This document shows positions 45,817 through 55,484 of a stretch of 64,000 nucleotides of DNA, piece by piece. This DNA comes from CAVOJV01 sp963696325 (GTDB lineage Bacteria; Pseudomonadota; Gammaproteobacteria; Competibacterales; Competibacteraceae). The notes beneath the pieces are model-generated. The model was not told the origin of the DNA, made no database searches, and saw nothing but the letters and a program-made list of their open reading frames with translations. The stretch's first letter is position 1. The number at the start of each line of letters is the position of its first letter. The stretch spans positions 62,001-126,000 of the forward strand of contig CAVOJV010000006.1 of assembly GCA_963696325.1 (NCBI GenBank), given 5' to 3'. Made by a program: the position numbers and the translations under genes.

Positions 45817-47070
45817 ATGGTCACCCTCGCCGACATCCGGGCCGCCCGTCAACGCATCGGCGCCAGCATATTTCTCTCGCCCTGCGCCTATACCGAAACA
45901 CTGAGCCGACTCACCGGCTGTCACTTGTCCCTGAAGCTGGAGAATTTGCAGATGACCGGTTCCTTCAAGGACCGGGGCGCTTTGAACAAAATTCTGTTGC
46001 TCAGCGACGCTCAGAAAGCCGCTGGAATCATCGCCGCCTCGGCTGGCAACCATGCCCAGGGGGTTGCCCACGCCGCCCAACGCAACGGCATCAGAGCCGT
46101 CATCGTCATGCCCGAGACCACGCCGCTGGCCAAACTCCGCGGCACCCGCGAGTTGGGGGCGGAGATCGTCCTGCACGGCGGCGGATATGACGAGGCATTC
46201 GCCAAGGCCCGTGAATTGCAAGAGGCCCATGGCTATACCTTCATCCATGCCTTCGATGACCCCGATATCATCGCGGGTCAAGGCACGATCGGCCTGGAAT
46301 TACTGGAGCAGATGCCGGATCTGGACCTGGTCGTGGTTCCAGTGGGTGGTGGTGGTTTGATTGCGGGCATCGCCATCGCCATCAAGGCGGTCCGTCCTCA
46401 GACGCGCGTCATCGGCGTGGAGGCGGCGCGGCTGCCGTCCATGAAGGGAAGTCTGGCGGCAGGCCAAATTGTGCCCCTGCCGCCTGCCAGCACCTTGGCA
46501 GACGGCATCGCCGTGGCAACGGTTGGTAAATATACTTTTCCCATCGTGAGCCGCTATGTGACCGACATCGTCACTGTCGGCGAGGAAGAGATCGCCAATG
46601 CGATCATGGTGCTGCTGGAGCGGGAGAAGACCCTGGCCGAGGGTGCCGGCATCGTGGGCCTCGCAGCGCTCCTGCACGGCAAAATCGACGATAGCGCCGG
46701 CAGCCGGGTGGTGATCATCATCAGCGGCGGCAATATCGACATGAATCTGCTCTCCCGCATCATCGAACGGGGTCTGGAAAGCGATGGCCGCCTGGCGACT
46801 TTGCGGGTCCTGGTCCCGGACAAACCGGGCAGCATTGCCGTGCTGGCGGCCAGCGTCGCTGCCCAACGGGCGAATATCTTTCAGATCTCCCAAAACCGTT
46901 CCGTGAGCGATGTGCAACTGGGCCAGACGGACGTCGAACTCACCCTGGAAACGAGGGGTTGGGAACACGTGGAAGAGATCATGAAGGCGATACGGGAAGC
47001 GGGCTTTGCTATTATCAGGCCGGCTACGAACCGGATTCATAGAGCAAAGCCCGCTTCTGGTACCTCCTAA
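45817..47070 (+). CDS. ilvA: Threonine ammonia-lyase with C-terminal ACT domain
   Basis: A 417-residue PLP enzyme deaminating threonine to 2-oxobutanoate. Lys51 in GSFKDRGALNK binds PLP; ASAGNHAQGVAHAA and VPVGGGGLIAGIAIA bind the phosphate. Residues about 325-400 (TLRVLVPDKPGSIAVLAASV) are a single ACT domain. This is the about 400-residue type rather than the 514-residue E. coli IlvA with two ACT-like repeats. The gene could serve isoleucine synthesis or catabolism; the symbol is given on that basis. Confidence 0.9.
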   Translation: MVTLADIRAARQRIGASIFLSPCAYTETLSRLTGCHLSLKLENLQMTGSFKDRGALNKILLLSDAQKAAGIIAASAGNHAQGVAHAAQRNGIRAVIVMPETTPLAKLRGTRELGAEIVLHGGGYDEAFAKARELQEAHGYTFIHAFDDPDIIAGQGTIGLELLEQMPDLDLVVVPVGGGGLIAGIAIAIKAVRPQTRVIGVEAARLPSMKGSLAAGQIVPLPPASTLADGIAVATVGKYTFPIVSRYVTDIVTVGEEEIANAIMVLLEREKTLAEGAGIVGLAALLHGKIDDSAGSRVVIIISGGNIDMNLLSRIIERGLESDGRLATLRVLVPDKPGSIAVLAASVAAQRANIFQISQNRSVSDVQLGQTDVELTLETRGWEHVEEIMKAIREAGFAIIRPATNRIHRAKPASGTS

Positions 47071-47128
47071 ACTCCGCGCCCCTGGCCAATTTTTTCTCGA
47101 AAACGGCGACTAACGTAGAGGTAGCGGT

Positions 47129-48166
47129 ATGGCTGGCGAATCGCCGCGTAACCAGCGCAATTCTGGTGGACTGGCGCAGAAAGTGGCGCTCCTCAAACAA
47201 CCGCAGACCTATCCGGAACAGCCAGCGCGAATCGAGGCCGTGGAAACCCACATGTCTTGGGTATTTCTGACCGACCGCCACGCCTACAAGCTAAAAAAAC
47301 CCGTCCGTTATGACTTTCTGGACTTCACCACGCTGGCGGCGCGCGCCAAGAACTGTGTGGAAGAAGTGCGCTTAAACCGGCGACTCGCTCGGGATGTCTA
47401 CCTGGGCGTGGTTCCCCTCACGGTGGATACCCAAGGCGGGGTACACGTTGGCGAGCAGGGAGAAATTATCGACTGGCTGGTTAAAATGCGCCGCTTGCCG
47501 GCAGAATACTTGCTGGATCAAATGATTAAAGCGCATACGCTGCAGAAAACCGATATACAGCGCATAGCGCTTGTGCTCGCTACCTTTTACAAAGGCAGTC
47601 CCCCTCTAGAGATCAACGGTGAACAGTACCGGGTTCAGCTCGAACGGGATGTCCGCAACAACCTGCAGGAGTTAGCGGAACCGTCTCACGCAATGCCCAA
47701 CGCTCTGGTAGAGCAATCCCATCAAGCTCAGTTGACGCTCCTGAGGCGAGAACCGGAATTATTTGAACAAAGGGCTGTGGAGGAAAGAATCGTCGAGGGA
47801 CACGGCGACCTGCGGCCCGAGCATATCTGCCTGGAGCCCGAGCCGGTCATTGTCGACTGCCTGGAATTCAACCGCCAATTCCGCATCGTCGATCCGGCGG
47901 ACGAACTGGCATTCTTGGCCATGGAGTGCGAGCACCTCGGCGCGGCTTTCGTTCAAACTATCCTTTTTCAGACCTACGCACAGATCACCAGTGATAGCCC
48001 ACCAAACCGCTTGGTGAACTTTTACAAATCATACCGGGCCTGCCTGCGGGCCAAATTAGCCATCTGGCACACCCGCGAACTGGAAACAGCCGCTTGGCCG
48101 AAATGGCGCAAGCTTGCCAGTGATTATTTGCTATTAGCCGGGGAATATGGCCAACAACTTCCCTGA
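47129..48166 (+). CDS. Aminoglycoside phosphotransferase-like protein (COG2187)
   Basis: A 345-residue kinase-fold protein. VETHMSWVFLTDRHAYKLKK holds the nucleotide-binding Lys; KNCVEEVRLNRRLARDVYLG follows. The catalytic loop is EERIVEGHGDLRPEHICLEP, and FRIVDPADELAFLAMECEHL is the C-terminal signature of COG2187. In many bacteria this domain is fused to a P-loop kinase; here the second domain is absent, which is also common. The substrate is unknown. Confidence 0.85.
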   Translation: MAGESPRNQRNSGGLAQKVALLKQPQTYPEQPARIEAVETHMSWVFLTDRHAYKLKKPVRYDFLDFTTLAARAKNCVEEVRLNRRLARDVYLGVVPLTVDTQGGVHVGEQGEIIDWLVKMRRLPAEYLLDQMIKAHTLQKTDIQRIALVLATFYKGSPPLEINGEQYRVQLERDVRNNLQELAEPSHAMPNALVEQSHQAQLTLLRREPELFEQRAVEERIVEGHGDLRPEHICLEPEPVIVDCLEFNRQFRIVDPADELAFLAMECEHLGAAFVQTILFQTYAQITSDSPPNRLVNFYKSYRACLRAKLAIWHTRELETAAWPKWRKLASDYLLLAGEYGQQLP

Positions 48167-48330
48167 GCATGGTCCCTGCTCTCTACTTGTCGTAATGGCA
48201 AATATTGCCATCAGATGCCAATTGGACAAGCGGCAGCATTAGGCTTTGAAAATCAGATATTGACATTTTGAATTACATTGTTGCGCTAACATCGAGGAGC
48301 AACCACTGTCCGATGCCTTTAACATCACTC

Positions 48331-49320
48331 TCAAATCGCCAACAACTCCACCACCGAACCTCCCTCATGTATACGCTTGATCGCTTCCGCAAATAATTCG
48401 GCTGCAGACAGAATAACCAACTTGTTACCGACCAGTTCGGGCTTCACCCGAAAGGGGGGAATGGTATCCGTGACGATAACTTTCTCCATTTCGGGTGCCG
48501 CCAGCACCTGATTGGCTTTGCCGACGAAGACACCGTGGGAAGCTGCCGCGTACACTCGTTTCGCACCCTGTTCTTTGCAGGCTTTGGCAGCGCCTAGAAG
48601 AGTACCACCGGTACTGATCAGATCGTCGATGATGATGGCAGTGCTGTTTACCACGTCTCCCACGAGCCGGCCGATGCTGAGCACGCCCTTGCCGCGCGCT
48701 TTTTCCATGAAAGCGACCGGGATATCGCGGCGCAAAACGCGGCTGAGGGCTTGGCGGAATTGCTCGACCCGTTTCATCCCGCCTACGTCGGGCGAGACAA
48801 CTGTAGGCTTTTCTTCTCCTTTTGCCAGAGCTGCAAAATAGTTTACAAACAGCTTATTGGCTTCCAGGTGGTCGGTGGAGCAGCGGAAGGCGTTCTGGAA
48901 AGCGGCCAGGTTGTGCACATCCAGCGTCACCACGCGATCGGTACCCACGGCTTCCAACAGCGCCGCCACGTAGCGAGTGGTTACTGGATCGCGCGGCTGA
49001 CTCTTGCGGTCTTTACGGGCATAGGCCAGATACGGGATGATCGCCGTAACCCGTGCTGCCGAGGCGTCTTTCAGGCAGCCCAGAAAAAACAGCAGCCGGC
49101 ATAGCTTGTCGTTGACGCTCTGGCTAGGGCCGGAGTACAGCGACTGCAGCACGAATACATCTTTACCGCGCACGTTGACGAGGGAGCGGGCTTTGTGTTC
49201 ACCGTCCTCGAATTCCCTTTCCTCGTGCTCGCTTAACGTCATGGCGAGATGCTTCGCGACCTGTTCACCGAAAGCGCGGCTGGCGTTGAGAGAAAAAAGG
49301 CGGATGTTTCCGGTGTCCAT
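48331..49320 (-). CDS. Ribose-phosphate diphosphokinase paralogue
   Basis: A 329-residue PRPP synthetase-family protein. Seen: IIPYLAYARKDRKSQPRDPV, VTLDVHNLAAFQNAF, VVSPDVGGMKRVEQFRQAL (PRPP family flexible loop region) and AIIIDDLISTGGTLLGAAKA (ribose-phosphate binding signature). It differs from housekeeping Prs (for example VSPDVGGMKR for VSPDVGGVVR), so it is probably the second, class-divergent paralogue. ATG 49320 has AAGGGG upstream. It lies after rtcB on the same strand but a terminator separates them. The 164 bp between it and the convergent gene ending at 48166 show no gene. Confidence 0.85.
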   Translation of the reverse strand: MDTGNIRLFSLNASRAFGEQVAKHLAMTLSEHEEREFEDGEHKARSLVNVRGKDVFVLQSLYSGPSQSVNDKLCRLLFFLGCLKDASAARVTAIIPYLAYARKDRKSQPRDPVTTRYVAALLEAVGTDRVVTLDVHNLAAFQNAFRCSTDHLEANKLFVNYFAALAKGEEKPTVVSPDVGGMKRVEQFRQALSRVLRRDIPVAFMEKARGKGVLSIGRLVGDVVNSTAIIIDDLISTGGTLLGAAKACKEQGAKRVYAAASHGVFVGKANQVLAAPEMEKVIVTDTIPPFRVKPELVGNKLVILSAAELFAEAIKRIHEGGSVVELLAI

Positions 49321-49356
49321 ACGCAACCCCTTGCTTTTGAATAACTATTAGGTAGA

Positions 49357-49401
49357 AAAAAGAAGTCCCCCCACCCCTTTTCAGTAAGGGAGTGGGGGAG
49401 A
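49357..49401 (-). terminator. Rho-independent terminator after rtcB
   Basis: On the minus strand TCCCCCACTCCCTT pairs with AAGGGGTGGGGGGA around an ACTGA-like loop, followed by a T-rich run. It lies directly after the rtcB stop, ending the mtnA-archease-rtcB unit before the prs paralogue. Confidence 0.75.
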
Positions 49402-49411
49402 TTGTGCCCGT

Positions 49412-50842
49412 TTAACCTTTGATGCAGATCAATGGTTCCAGCCTGGCCACCCGGCGGGCGAGACCGGCGGTTTCGGTGGCTTCCACCACGGCGCTGACGT
49501 CCTTGTAAGCTCCCGGCGCCTCCTCCGCCACGCCTCGCGGTGAGGGGCTGCGGATACATATGCCGCGGCGCGTCAGTTCCTCCTGAATCTCCCGTCGGTG
49601 CCACTGGCGGGTAGCCTGGCGGCGACTCATCGCGCGTCCGGCACCATGGCAGGCGGATCCGAACGCCAGCTCCATGCTTTGCGCAATACCGACCAGAATA
49701 TAGGAGGCCGTGCCCATGGTGCCGCCAATCAGCACCGGCTGGCCGACATCGTGCAGAGCCTTGGGCAGATCGGGATAACCCGGCCCAAAGGCACGGGTGG
49801 CACCTTTACGATGCACATAGAGCGTGCGAGGCTGGCTGTCCACGAGGTGGGTTTCCTGCTTACAGGTGTTGTGGGAAACGTCGTAAAGCAGTTCCAGGTG
49901 GGCTTCCGGGAAGATCCGGGCAAAGGCTTGCCGGGCCAGATGAGTGAGGATCTGGCGGTTGGCCAGGGCACAGTTGGTACCGGCGCGCATGGCGCCCAAG
50001 TAGCGCCGTCCGAGATCGGAAGTGAGCGGCGCGCAGGCCAATTCCCGGTCGGGCAGGTTGATACCATAACGGCTGGCTTCCACGACCATTCTTTTTAGAT
50101 AATCGGTGCCGATCTGGTGCCCCAGACCGCGGGAGCCGCAGTGTATGCTCACCTTTATATCCTCCAGATGAATCCCCAATGCTTCGGCGATTTCCGGAGC
50201 ATATACCTCTACAACCTTCTGGACTTCCAGGTAATGGTTGCCGGAGCCCAGGGTGCCCATCTCGTCCCTCTGGCGCTGTTTGGCTTGCTCGGAGACCTGC
50301 TCCGGGTCGGCGCCCATCATGCAGCCGCGCTCCTCGATACGCTCCAGATCCGCCGGTTGCCCGTAACCCTGCTCCACCGCCCAGCGGGCGCCGCCTTTGA
50401 GCATCGCGTCCATTTCCCGGTGCCTGAGGCGCAGCGCACCGGTGCTGCCAAGACCCGCAGGAATGCTGGCAGACAAGGTATCCGCCAGCGCCTCCTGCCG
50501 GGCCAATACCTGCTCGGCGGTCAGGCGCGTGTGCAGAGTCCGTACGCCGCAGGAGATATCGAAGCCGACCCCGCCGCCCGATACCACACCGCCCAGTTCC
50601 GGATCGAAGGCCGCGACCCCGCCAATGGGAAAGCCATAACCCCAGTGGGCGTCAGGCATGGCGTAGGAGGCTTTGACGATACCGGGCAGGGCGGCCACCT
50701 GGGCGACCTGTTGATAGACTTTCTCATCCATGCCTTTGATCAGTTCTTCGCTGGCATAAATGATGCCGGGAACCCGCATATTCCCGTGGGCTTCGATGCG
50801 CCATTCGGTGGCAGACTGTTGCTTGAGTCGCGTGATGTCCAT
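49412..50842 (-). CDS. rtcB: RNA-splicing ligase RtcB
   Basis: A 476-residue 3'-phosphate RNA ligase. It joins 2',3'-cyclic phosphate or 3'-phosphate ends to 5'-OH ends using GTP and Mn2+. Seen: MPDAHWGYGFPIGGVAAFDP, GVGFDISCGVRTLHTRL (metal Asp and Cys), EMGTLGSGNHYLEVQKV, SIHCGSRGLGHQIGTDY and GTASYILVGIAQSMELAFGS with CHGAGRAMSRRQA. Length is typical. ATG 50842 is used; the open frame upstream lacks homology. The archease gene lies 58 bp upstream. Confidence 0.96.
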   Translation of the reverse strand: MDITRLKQQSATEWRIEAHGNMRVPGIIYASEELIKGMDEKVYQQVAQVAALPGIVKASYAMPDAHWGYGFPIGGVAAFDPELGGVVSGGGVGFDISCGVRTLHTRLTAEQVLARQEALADTLSASIPAGLGSTGALRLRHREMDAMLKGGARWAVEQGYGQPADLERIEERGCMMGADPEQVSEQAKQRQRDEMGTLGSGNHYLEVQKVVEVYAPEIAEALGIHLEDIKVSIHCGSRGLGHQIGTDYLKRMVVEASRYGINLPDRELACAPLTSDLGRRYLGAMRAGTNCALANRQILTHLARQAFARIFPEAHLELLYDVSHNTCKQETHLVDSQPRTLYVHRKGATRAFGPGYPDLPKALHDVGQPVLIGGTMGTASYILVGIAQSMELAFGSACHGAGRAMSRRQATRQWHRREIQEELTRRGICIRSPSPRGVAEEAPGAYKDVSAVVEATETAGLARRVARLEPLICIKG

Positions 50843-50900
50843 GGTCGTTCCCCGGTCAGAGCTGGGCAATAGAGGATTGCGCGGTTCTGGCCATAGTGTA

Positions 50901-51326
50901 TTAGACATCCACCACGCACTGGGCCACCCAGGTCCCGCTGGCATCGCGGCAGACCTTAAGCTCGGTGTAGGTAGCGCCTTTGATCTCAACCGCCGGTTGA
51001 TGTTTGTCGATCTGGATGGGTTCGCCCAAAACCCTGGCTCGCAGATGCGGCCCGTCGAGCTGGACCTCGAAAGCCCCGAACAACATCTTGCGGGTGGCTA
51101 TCTCGAAAATCAGGGCATTCAGCCAATCCACCAGCAGCAACTCTTCATTAGACTCCGTGCAACTGATATCGACTTCCTGCCGGGGCTCGATCAGGGCAGG
51201 ATCAGTGATCAGCGCGCTCAAGGCCAGGGCTGCCTGCGCAAAAGCCTCGGCCTTGCTGGCGCCGATCCCCCGCACGCCGATGTCGGCTGCGTGCTCGAAA
51301 TGTTCCCAGCGGGCCAGGCTGCTCAT
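50901..51326 (-). CDS. Archease, RtcB activator
   Basis: A 141-residue archease, which promotes guanylylation of RtcB. Seen: WEHFEHAADIGVRGIGASKA (the D-A-D-I-G metal-binding start), ELLLVDWLNALIFEIATRKM and EIKGATYTELKV with the C-terminal QCVVDV. It lies between mtnA (22 bp upstream) and rtcB. ATG 51326 begins near the conserved region. Confidence 0.93.
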   Translation of the reverse strand: MSSLARWEHFEHAADIGVRGIGASKAEAFAQAALALSALITDPALIEPRQEVDISCTESNEELLLVDWLNALIFEIATRKMLFGAFEVQLDGPHLRARVLGEPIQIDKHQPAVEIKGATYTELKVCRDASGTWVAQCVVDV

Positions 51327-51348
51327 GGCATGATTGCAAGCGTCATTG

Positions 51349-52398
51349 CTAGCCGGCCGAAAGCAGGTGCGCGATTTTTTCCGCATTGGGAGCCAGCACC
51401 ACGCCCCGCTCGGTCACCAGCGCATCCACCAGGTCCGCGGGGGTTATGTCAAAGGAGGGATTCCAGACGCCCGCGCCCATCGCCGCGATACGGTGGCCAG
51501 CCAGGGTCAGCAGCTCCTGGGGTGAACGCTGTTCGATGGGGATTGCGCCGCCATTTATTATGCGCATGTCGATCGTGGAGGTGGGCGCCACCACCATGAA
51601 CCCTACCCCGTGGTAGCGGGCCGACACCGCCAGACTATAGGTGCCGATCTTATTAGCAAGGTCACCATTGGCGGCGATGCGGTCGGCGCCTACGATTACC
51701 CAGCGCACCGCCCCCTGCTTGAGCAAATAGGAGGCAGCCGCATCGACCAGCAGGGTAACGGGAATGCCATCCTGCACCAGTTCCCAGGCAGTCAGCCGCG
51801 CACCCTGCAGCCAGGGCCGGGTTTCGTCGGCGTATACTCGGTCGATGAGGCCGGCGGCCACGCCGCTGCGGATCACGCCCAAGGCCGTGCCATAACCGCC
51901 GGTGGCAAGTGAGCCGGTATTGCAATGAGTCAGTACCGCACCAGGAGACTCGCCCAGCAGAGCCGCGCCCAATTCGCCCATATGGCGATTGGCGGTGACA
52001 TCCTCGGCATGTATGGCTTGGGCCTCGGCCAGTAACTCTGCGCCAGGCTCACCGTCCAGATGGGCGATCACCACTTCCATGCGTTGTATGGCCCACATCA
52101 GGTTGATGGCCGTGGGCCGGGCCGCTGCCAGTAGCGCCAGATCCGCCCTTATCAGCGACTGCCAGTGGCCGGCGTCCTCACCATAGCGGGCGCGAGCCGC
52201 CAATACCACACCGTAAGCGGCGGTGATACCGATGGCCGGTGCGCCGCGCACCACCATATCGGTGATGGCACGGGCGACGGTCGCGGCATCCACATAGCGC
52301 CGGTACTCAGTTTTATCGGGAAGCAACCGTTGGTCCAGCAGTTCCAGGGCATCGTCGCGCCAAACAATAGCGCGGATTCGGTCGTAGGCGTGGGTCAT
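51349..52398 (-). CDS. mtnA: S-methyl-5-thioribose-1-phosphate isomerase
   Basis: A 349-residue methionine-salvage enzyme turning methylthioribose-1-phosphate into methylthioribulose-1-phosphate. Cys159 (LTHCNTGSLAT) and Asp239 (VIVGADRIAANGD) are the catalytic residues. MVVRGAPAIGITAAYG and KIGTYSLAVSARYHGVGFMV are also diagnostic. It heads a minus-strand unit with archease and rtcB. Together with the mtaD-like deaminase at 53409 it suggests partial methylthioadenosine recycling. Confidence 0.95.
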   Translation of the reverse strand: MTHAYDRIRAIVWRDDALELLDQRLLPDKTEYRRYVDAATVARAITDMVVRGAPAIGITAAYGVVLAARARYGEDAGHWQSLIRADLALLAAARPTAINLMWAIQRMEVVIAHLDGEPGAELLAEAQAIHAEDVTANRHMGELGAALLGESPGAVLTHCNTGSLATGGYGTALGVIRSGVAAGLIDRVYADETRPWLQGARLTAWELVQDGIPVTLLVDAAASYLLKQGAVRWVIVGADRIAANGDLANKIGTYSLAVSARYHGVGFMVVAPTSTIDMRIINGGAIPIEQRSPQELLTLAGHRIAAMGAGVWNPSFDITPADLVDALVTERGVVLAPNAEKIAHLLSAG

Positions 52399-52683
52399 GG
52401 GATGGTGGACCTGAGCGCATCAGCTTGCGCAATTGAGGGAAGTTTTCAGCAAAGATGGATGAAATCCAGTTTTATTTATTTCCCACACAACATTTTTTGC
52501 AATTCTGACACAAACATGTATCATTACGTACTACGACAGGTAACTTCCGTTATGTTCTGGTCGCTGCTTGGTTATACTGTGCAGGTAAGTTATGGCGATA
52601 AACTTTAGAAACCCCAGGCTATTCCACTAACCAGTGATTAACTCATAGCACAGGATTTAAGTGCATATTTAGGAGATTATACG

Positions 52684-53280
52684 ATGAAAGCAAAACTTCA
52701 TAAACTCAGCATCGGCTTGGCCGCATCAGCGGCTATCATGGCGGCCAGTGCTTATGGCGCGGAAGATCTATATGTAAACTGCGGCTTCGGCGGGCCAGTG
52801 AAGGACCCCTTCGGCAAGTGCGTTCTTAGCGTCGGCGGCTCGAGGGTACCTGGTTGCTTTGAAGTCGCCCAGGTCGTGCCTCCACCGCAACCGATGCGCA
52901 AGGAAATAACGCTGGGCGCCGATGCGCTCTTCGACTTCGACAAGTCGAACCTAAAACCTGCTGGCAAAGCCAAGTTGGATGAGTTGGTTTCCGATCTACG
53001 CCAAGTCCAGTCGGTCGAATCCATTGCCGTGACCGGTTATACCGACAGCAAGGGCACCGAAGCCTACAACCAGCGGCTTTCCGAGCGCCGCGCCGGGACC
53101 GTCAAGGGTTACCTTACGGAAAAGGGTGTCAATCCTTCCGTTATCACCGCGCGTGGCATGGGCGAAGCCGACCCCGTGGCCCCCAACACCCTGCCGAATG
53201 GCAAAGACAATCCGGCCGGCCGCGCCGAGAACCGGCGTGTGGAAATCAAGATCGATGCCACGCAGCAGGTTGTAAAATAG
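52684..53280 (+). CDS. OmpA-family outer-membrane protein
   Basis: A 198-residue protein with a signal peptide (to AYGAED, residue about 25), a short Cys-containing spacer and an OmpA peptidoglycan-binding domain: ADALFDFDKSNLKPAGKAKL, VTGYTDSKGTEAYNQRLSER (Asp and Arg that hold diaminopimelate), RGMGEADPV and GRAENRRVEIKI. There is no beta-barrel region, so it is a short OmpA-like protein. The 285 bp upstream, between mtnA and this gene, hold no other gene and should carry both promoters. A strong terminator follows. Confidence 0.92.
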   Translation: MKAKLHKLSIGLAASAAIMAASAYGAEDLYVNCGFGGPVKDPFGKCVLSVGGSRVPGCFEVAQVVPPPQPMRKEITLGADALFDFDKSNLKPAGKAKLDELVSDLRQVQSVESIAVTGYTDSKGTEAYNQRLSERRAGTVKGYLTEKGVNPSVITARGMGEADPVAPNTLPNGKDNPAGRAENRRVEIKIDATQQVVK

Positions 53281-53311
53281 ACCCAACTGCCTGTAAGCCT
53301 TTGAGAAACTG

Positions 53312-53340
53312 CGCCCCGGCTCCAACCGGGGCGTTTTTTT
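53312..53340 (+). terminator. Rho-independent terminator after the OmpA-like gene
   Basis: CGCCCCGG pairs perfectly with CCGGGGCG around CTCCAA and is followed by seven T. It lies 32 bp after the stop codon. Confidence 0.92.
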
Positions 53341-53408
53341 ATTACTTTGGGAGCCAAGATTCAGCAACTCGTGGTTATAATGGCCTCATCCTGTCCTGGG
53401 AAACCGCC

Positions 53409-54722
53409 ATGCCATCCGTCGATACCTTACTGAGCGCGCGTTGGATTATTCCGGTGGAACCGGAGGCTTGCGTACTGGACGACCATGCCCTCGCCATCGG
53501 GGAAGGCCGCATCCTGGACATCCTGCCGAGGAAACAAGCGGCAGCCAACTTTGCGACCGCCAACCGGACCGAGCTATCCAATCACGCCCTGATCCCCGGT
53601 TTGATCAACACCCATACGCATGCCGCCATGAACCTATTACGGGGGCTGGCGGACGATTTACCGCTCATGGAGTGGTTGAACCAGCACATCTGGCCGGCGG
53701 AAGCACGCTGGATCAGCGCGGGATTTGTCAATGACGGCACCCAATCAGCGATGGCGGAAATGCTGCGGGGCGGCATCACCTGTTTCAACGATATGTATTT
53801 CTTCCCCGAGGTCGCCGCCGCCGCTGCCCGTGCCTGCGGCATGCGCGCCTGCGTGGGGCTGATCGTCGTCGACTTTCCCAGTGCCTGGGCTAAGGATGCC
53901 GAGGAGTACCTGAGCAAAGGGCTGGCTTTACACGATACCTTGCGCCTTGATCCGCTGATCCGCGTCGCTTTCGCCCCTCACGCTCCTTACACGGTCAACC
54001 CCACTTCCTTGGAGCGGATTCGGGTACTGGCCGACGAGTTGAACATCCCTGTTCATATGCACGTCCACGAGACCGCCGCTGAAGTAGAATACGCCAGCCA
54101 CCAACAGGGTCGCCGGCCCCTAGCGGCCTTAGACGAGATCGGTCTACTCTCACCCACCCTGCTGGCCGTGCACATGACCCAGCTTACCGACGAAGAAATC
54201 ACCCGCATTGCCGATGCCGGGGTGCACGTGGTGCACTGCCCCGAATCCAACCTAAAACTGGCCAGCGGGTTCTGTCCAGTGGCCAAACTCGACGCCGCTG
54301 GGGTCAATGTGGCCCTGGGCACGGATGGTGCGGCCAGCAACAACGATTTAAACCTGTTTGGGGAAATGCGCACTGCGGCTCTGCTGGGCAAGGCCGTGGC
54401 GGGGGACGCCAGCGCCCTGCCCGCCCACCGCGTGCTGCGCATGGCCACCCTCAATGGAGCGCGGGCCTTGGGATTGGATCAGGAAACCGGTTCCCTGGCC
54501 ATCGGGAAATGGGCTGACATCACGGCAGTGGACTTGGGCACCGTCGAGGCGGAGCCGGTCTATAATCCTATTTCTCAGCTGGTATATGCCACCGGCCGCC
54601 ATCAGGTTACCGATGTCTGGGTTGCCGGCCGGCAGTTGCTCAAAGACCGCAGGCTCACCACCCTGGATATAGATGCTATCGTCCGCCGGGCGCGAGCTTG
54701 GCGGCAGCAAATCAGTGCTTAG
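53409..54722 (+). CDS. mtaD: 5-methylthioadenosine / S-adenosylhomocysteine deaminase
   Basis: A 437-residue metal-dependent amidohydrolase. Metal ligands appear in PGLINTHTHAAMNLLRGLAD (His-x-His), VHMHVHETAAEVEY (His), AVHMTQLTD (His) and LGTDGAASNNDLNLFGEMRT (Asp). The wording of these motifs fits MtaD/SsnA-type deaminases acting on methylthioadenosine or adenosylhomocysteine. A possible -10 box TATAAT lies at 53375-53380 with no convincing -35. ubiG follows 51 bp downstream; this order is common in gammaproteobacteria. Confidence 0.92.
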   Translation: MPSVDTLLSARWIIPVEPEACVLDDHALAIGEGRILDILPRKQAAANFATANRTELSNHALIPGLINTHTHAAMNLLRGLADDLPLMEWLNQHIWPAEARWISAGFVNDGTQSAMAEMLRGGITCFNDMYFFPEVAAAAARACGMRACVGLIVVDFPSAWAKDAEEYLSKGLALHDTLRLDPLIRVAFAPHAPYTVNPTSLERIRVLADELNIPVHMHVHETAAEVEYASHQQGRRPLAALDEIGLLSPTLLAVHMTQLTDEEITRIADAGVHVVHCPESNLKLASGFCPVAKLDAAGVNVALGTDGAASNNDLNLFGEMRTAALLGKAVAGDASALPAHRVLRMATLNGARALGLDQETGSLAIGKWADITAVDLGTVEAEPVYNPISQLVYATGRHQVTDVWVAGRQLLKDRRLTTLDIDAIVRRARAWRQQISA

Positions 54723-54773
54723 AAAATTGCTCGAGGATCCAATGTTATTCGGAATGGCGTGTCAGCCACAGCA

Positions 54774-55484
54774 ATGACGGAACCTAACCGTAATATCGAT
54801 CACTGGGAAATCGCCAAATTCGATGAACTCGCCAGCCGCTGGTGGGACCCGGAAAGCGAGTTTAAACCCCTTCATGATATCAATCCCTTGCGTCTGGATT
54901 ATATCGACCAGCGGGCGCGACTCGCCGGTAAGCGAGTGTTGGACGTAGGCTGCGGCGGCGGCATTCTGTCGGAAAGCATGGCCGCGCGCGGGGCCTTGGT
55001 CACCGGTATCGACATGGCCGAGGCGCCGCTGGCCGTTGCCCGCCTGCATCTGTTGGAATCCGGCCTGGAGGTGGACTACCGCGACATCACCGTCGAAGAA
55101 CTGGCTGCCGCCGAACCCGGTTCCTTCGATGTGGTGACCTGCATGGAGATGCTGGAGCACGTTCCCGACCCGGCCTCGGTGGTTCACGCCTGCGCCCACC
55201 TGGTGAAGGCCGATGGCCATGTGTTCTTCGCAACGCTCAACCGCACCGCCAAAGCCTACGCGTTCGCCATCCTCGGGGCAGAGTATCTGCTGCACTTGCT
55301 ACCCAAGGGGACCCACGATTATCGCAAGTTTATCCGTCCTGCGGAGCTGGACGCCTGGGTCCGACAGGCGGGACTGCTCCTGCGCGAACTGACCGGCATG
55401 CATTACAATCCGCTGACCCAACGCTATTGGTTTGCCCCCGGTTTGGAAGTCAATTATCTGGCCTACTGCCAACCGGACTCATGA
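54774..55484 (+). CDS. ubiG: Ubiquinone biosynthesis O-methyltransferase
   Basis: A 236-residue SAM-dependent methyltransferase performing both O-methylations of ubiquinone. Seen: EIAKFDELASRWWDPESEFK and PLHDINPLRLDYID (UbiG signature), VLDVGCGGGILSESMAARGA (SAM motif), CMEMLEHVPDPASVVHAC and FATLNRTAKAYAFAILGAEY. ATG 54774 is used; GTG 54759 is in frame. Its stop overlaps the gph start by 4 bp. Confidence 0.95.
   Translation: MTEPNRNIDHWEIAKFDELASRWWDPESEFKPLHDINPLRLDYIDQRARLAGKRVLDVGCGGGILSESMAARGALVTGIDMAEAPLAVARLHLLESGLEVDYRDITVEELAAAEPGSFDVVTCMEMLEHVPDPASVVHACAHLVKADGHVFFATLNRTAKAYAFAILGAEYLLHLLPKGTHDYRKFIRPAELDAWVRQAGLLLRELTGMHYNPLTQRYWFAPGLEVNYLAYCQPDS

Noticed and set aside
48331..49320. 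Housekeeping PRPP synthetase
   Set aside because: Residues at family signatures differ from the canonical enzyme, so I call it a paralogue rather than the essential prs.
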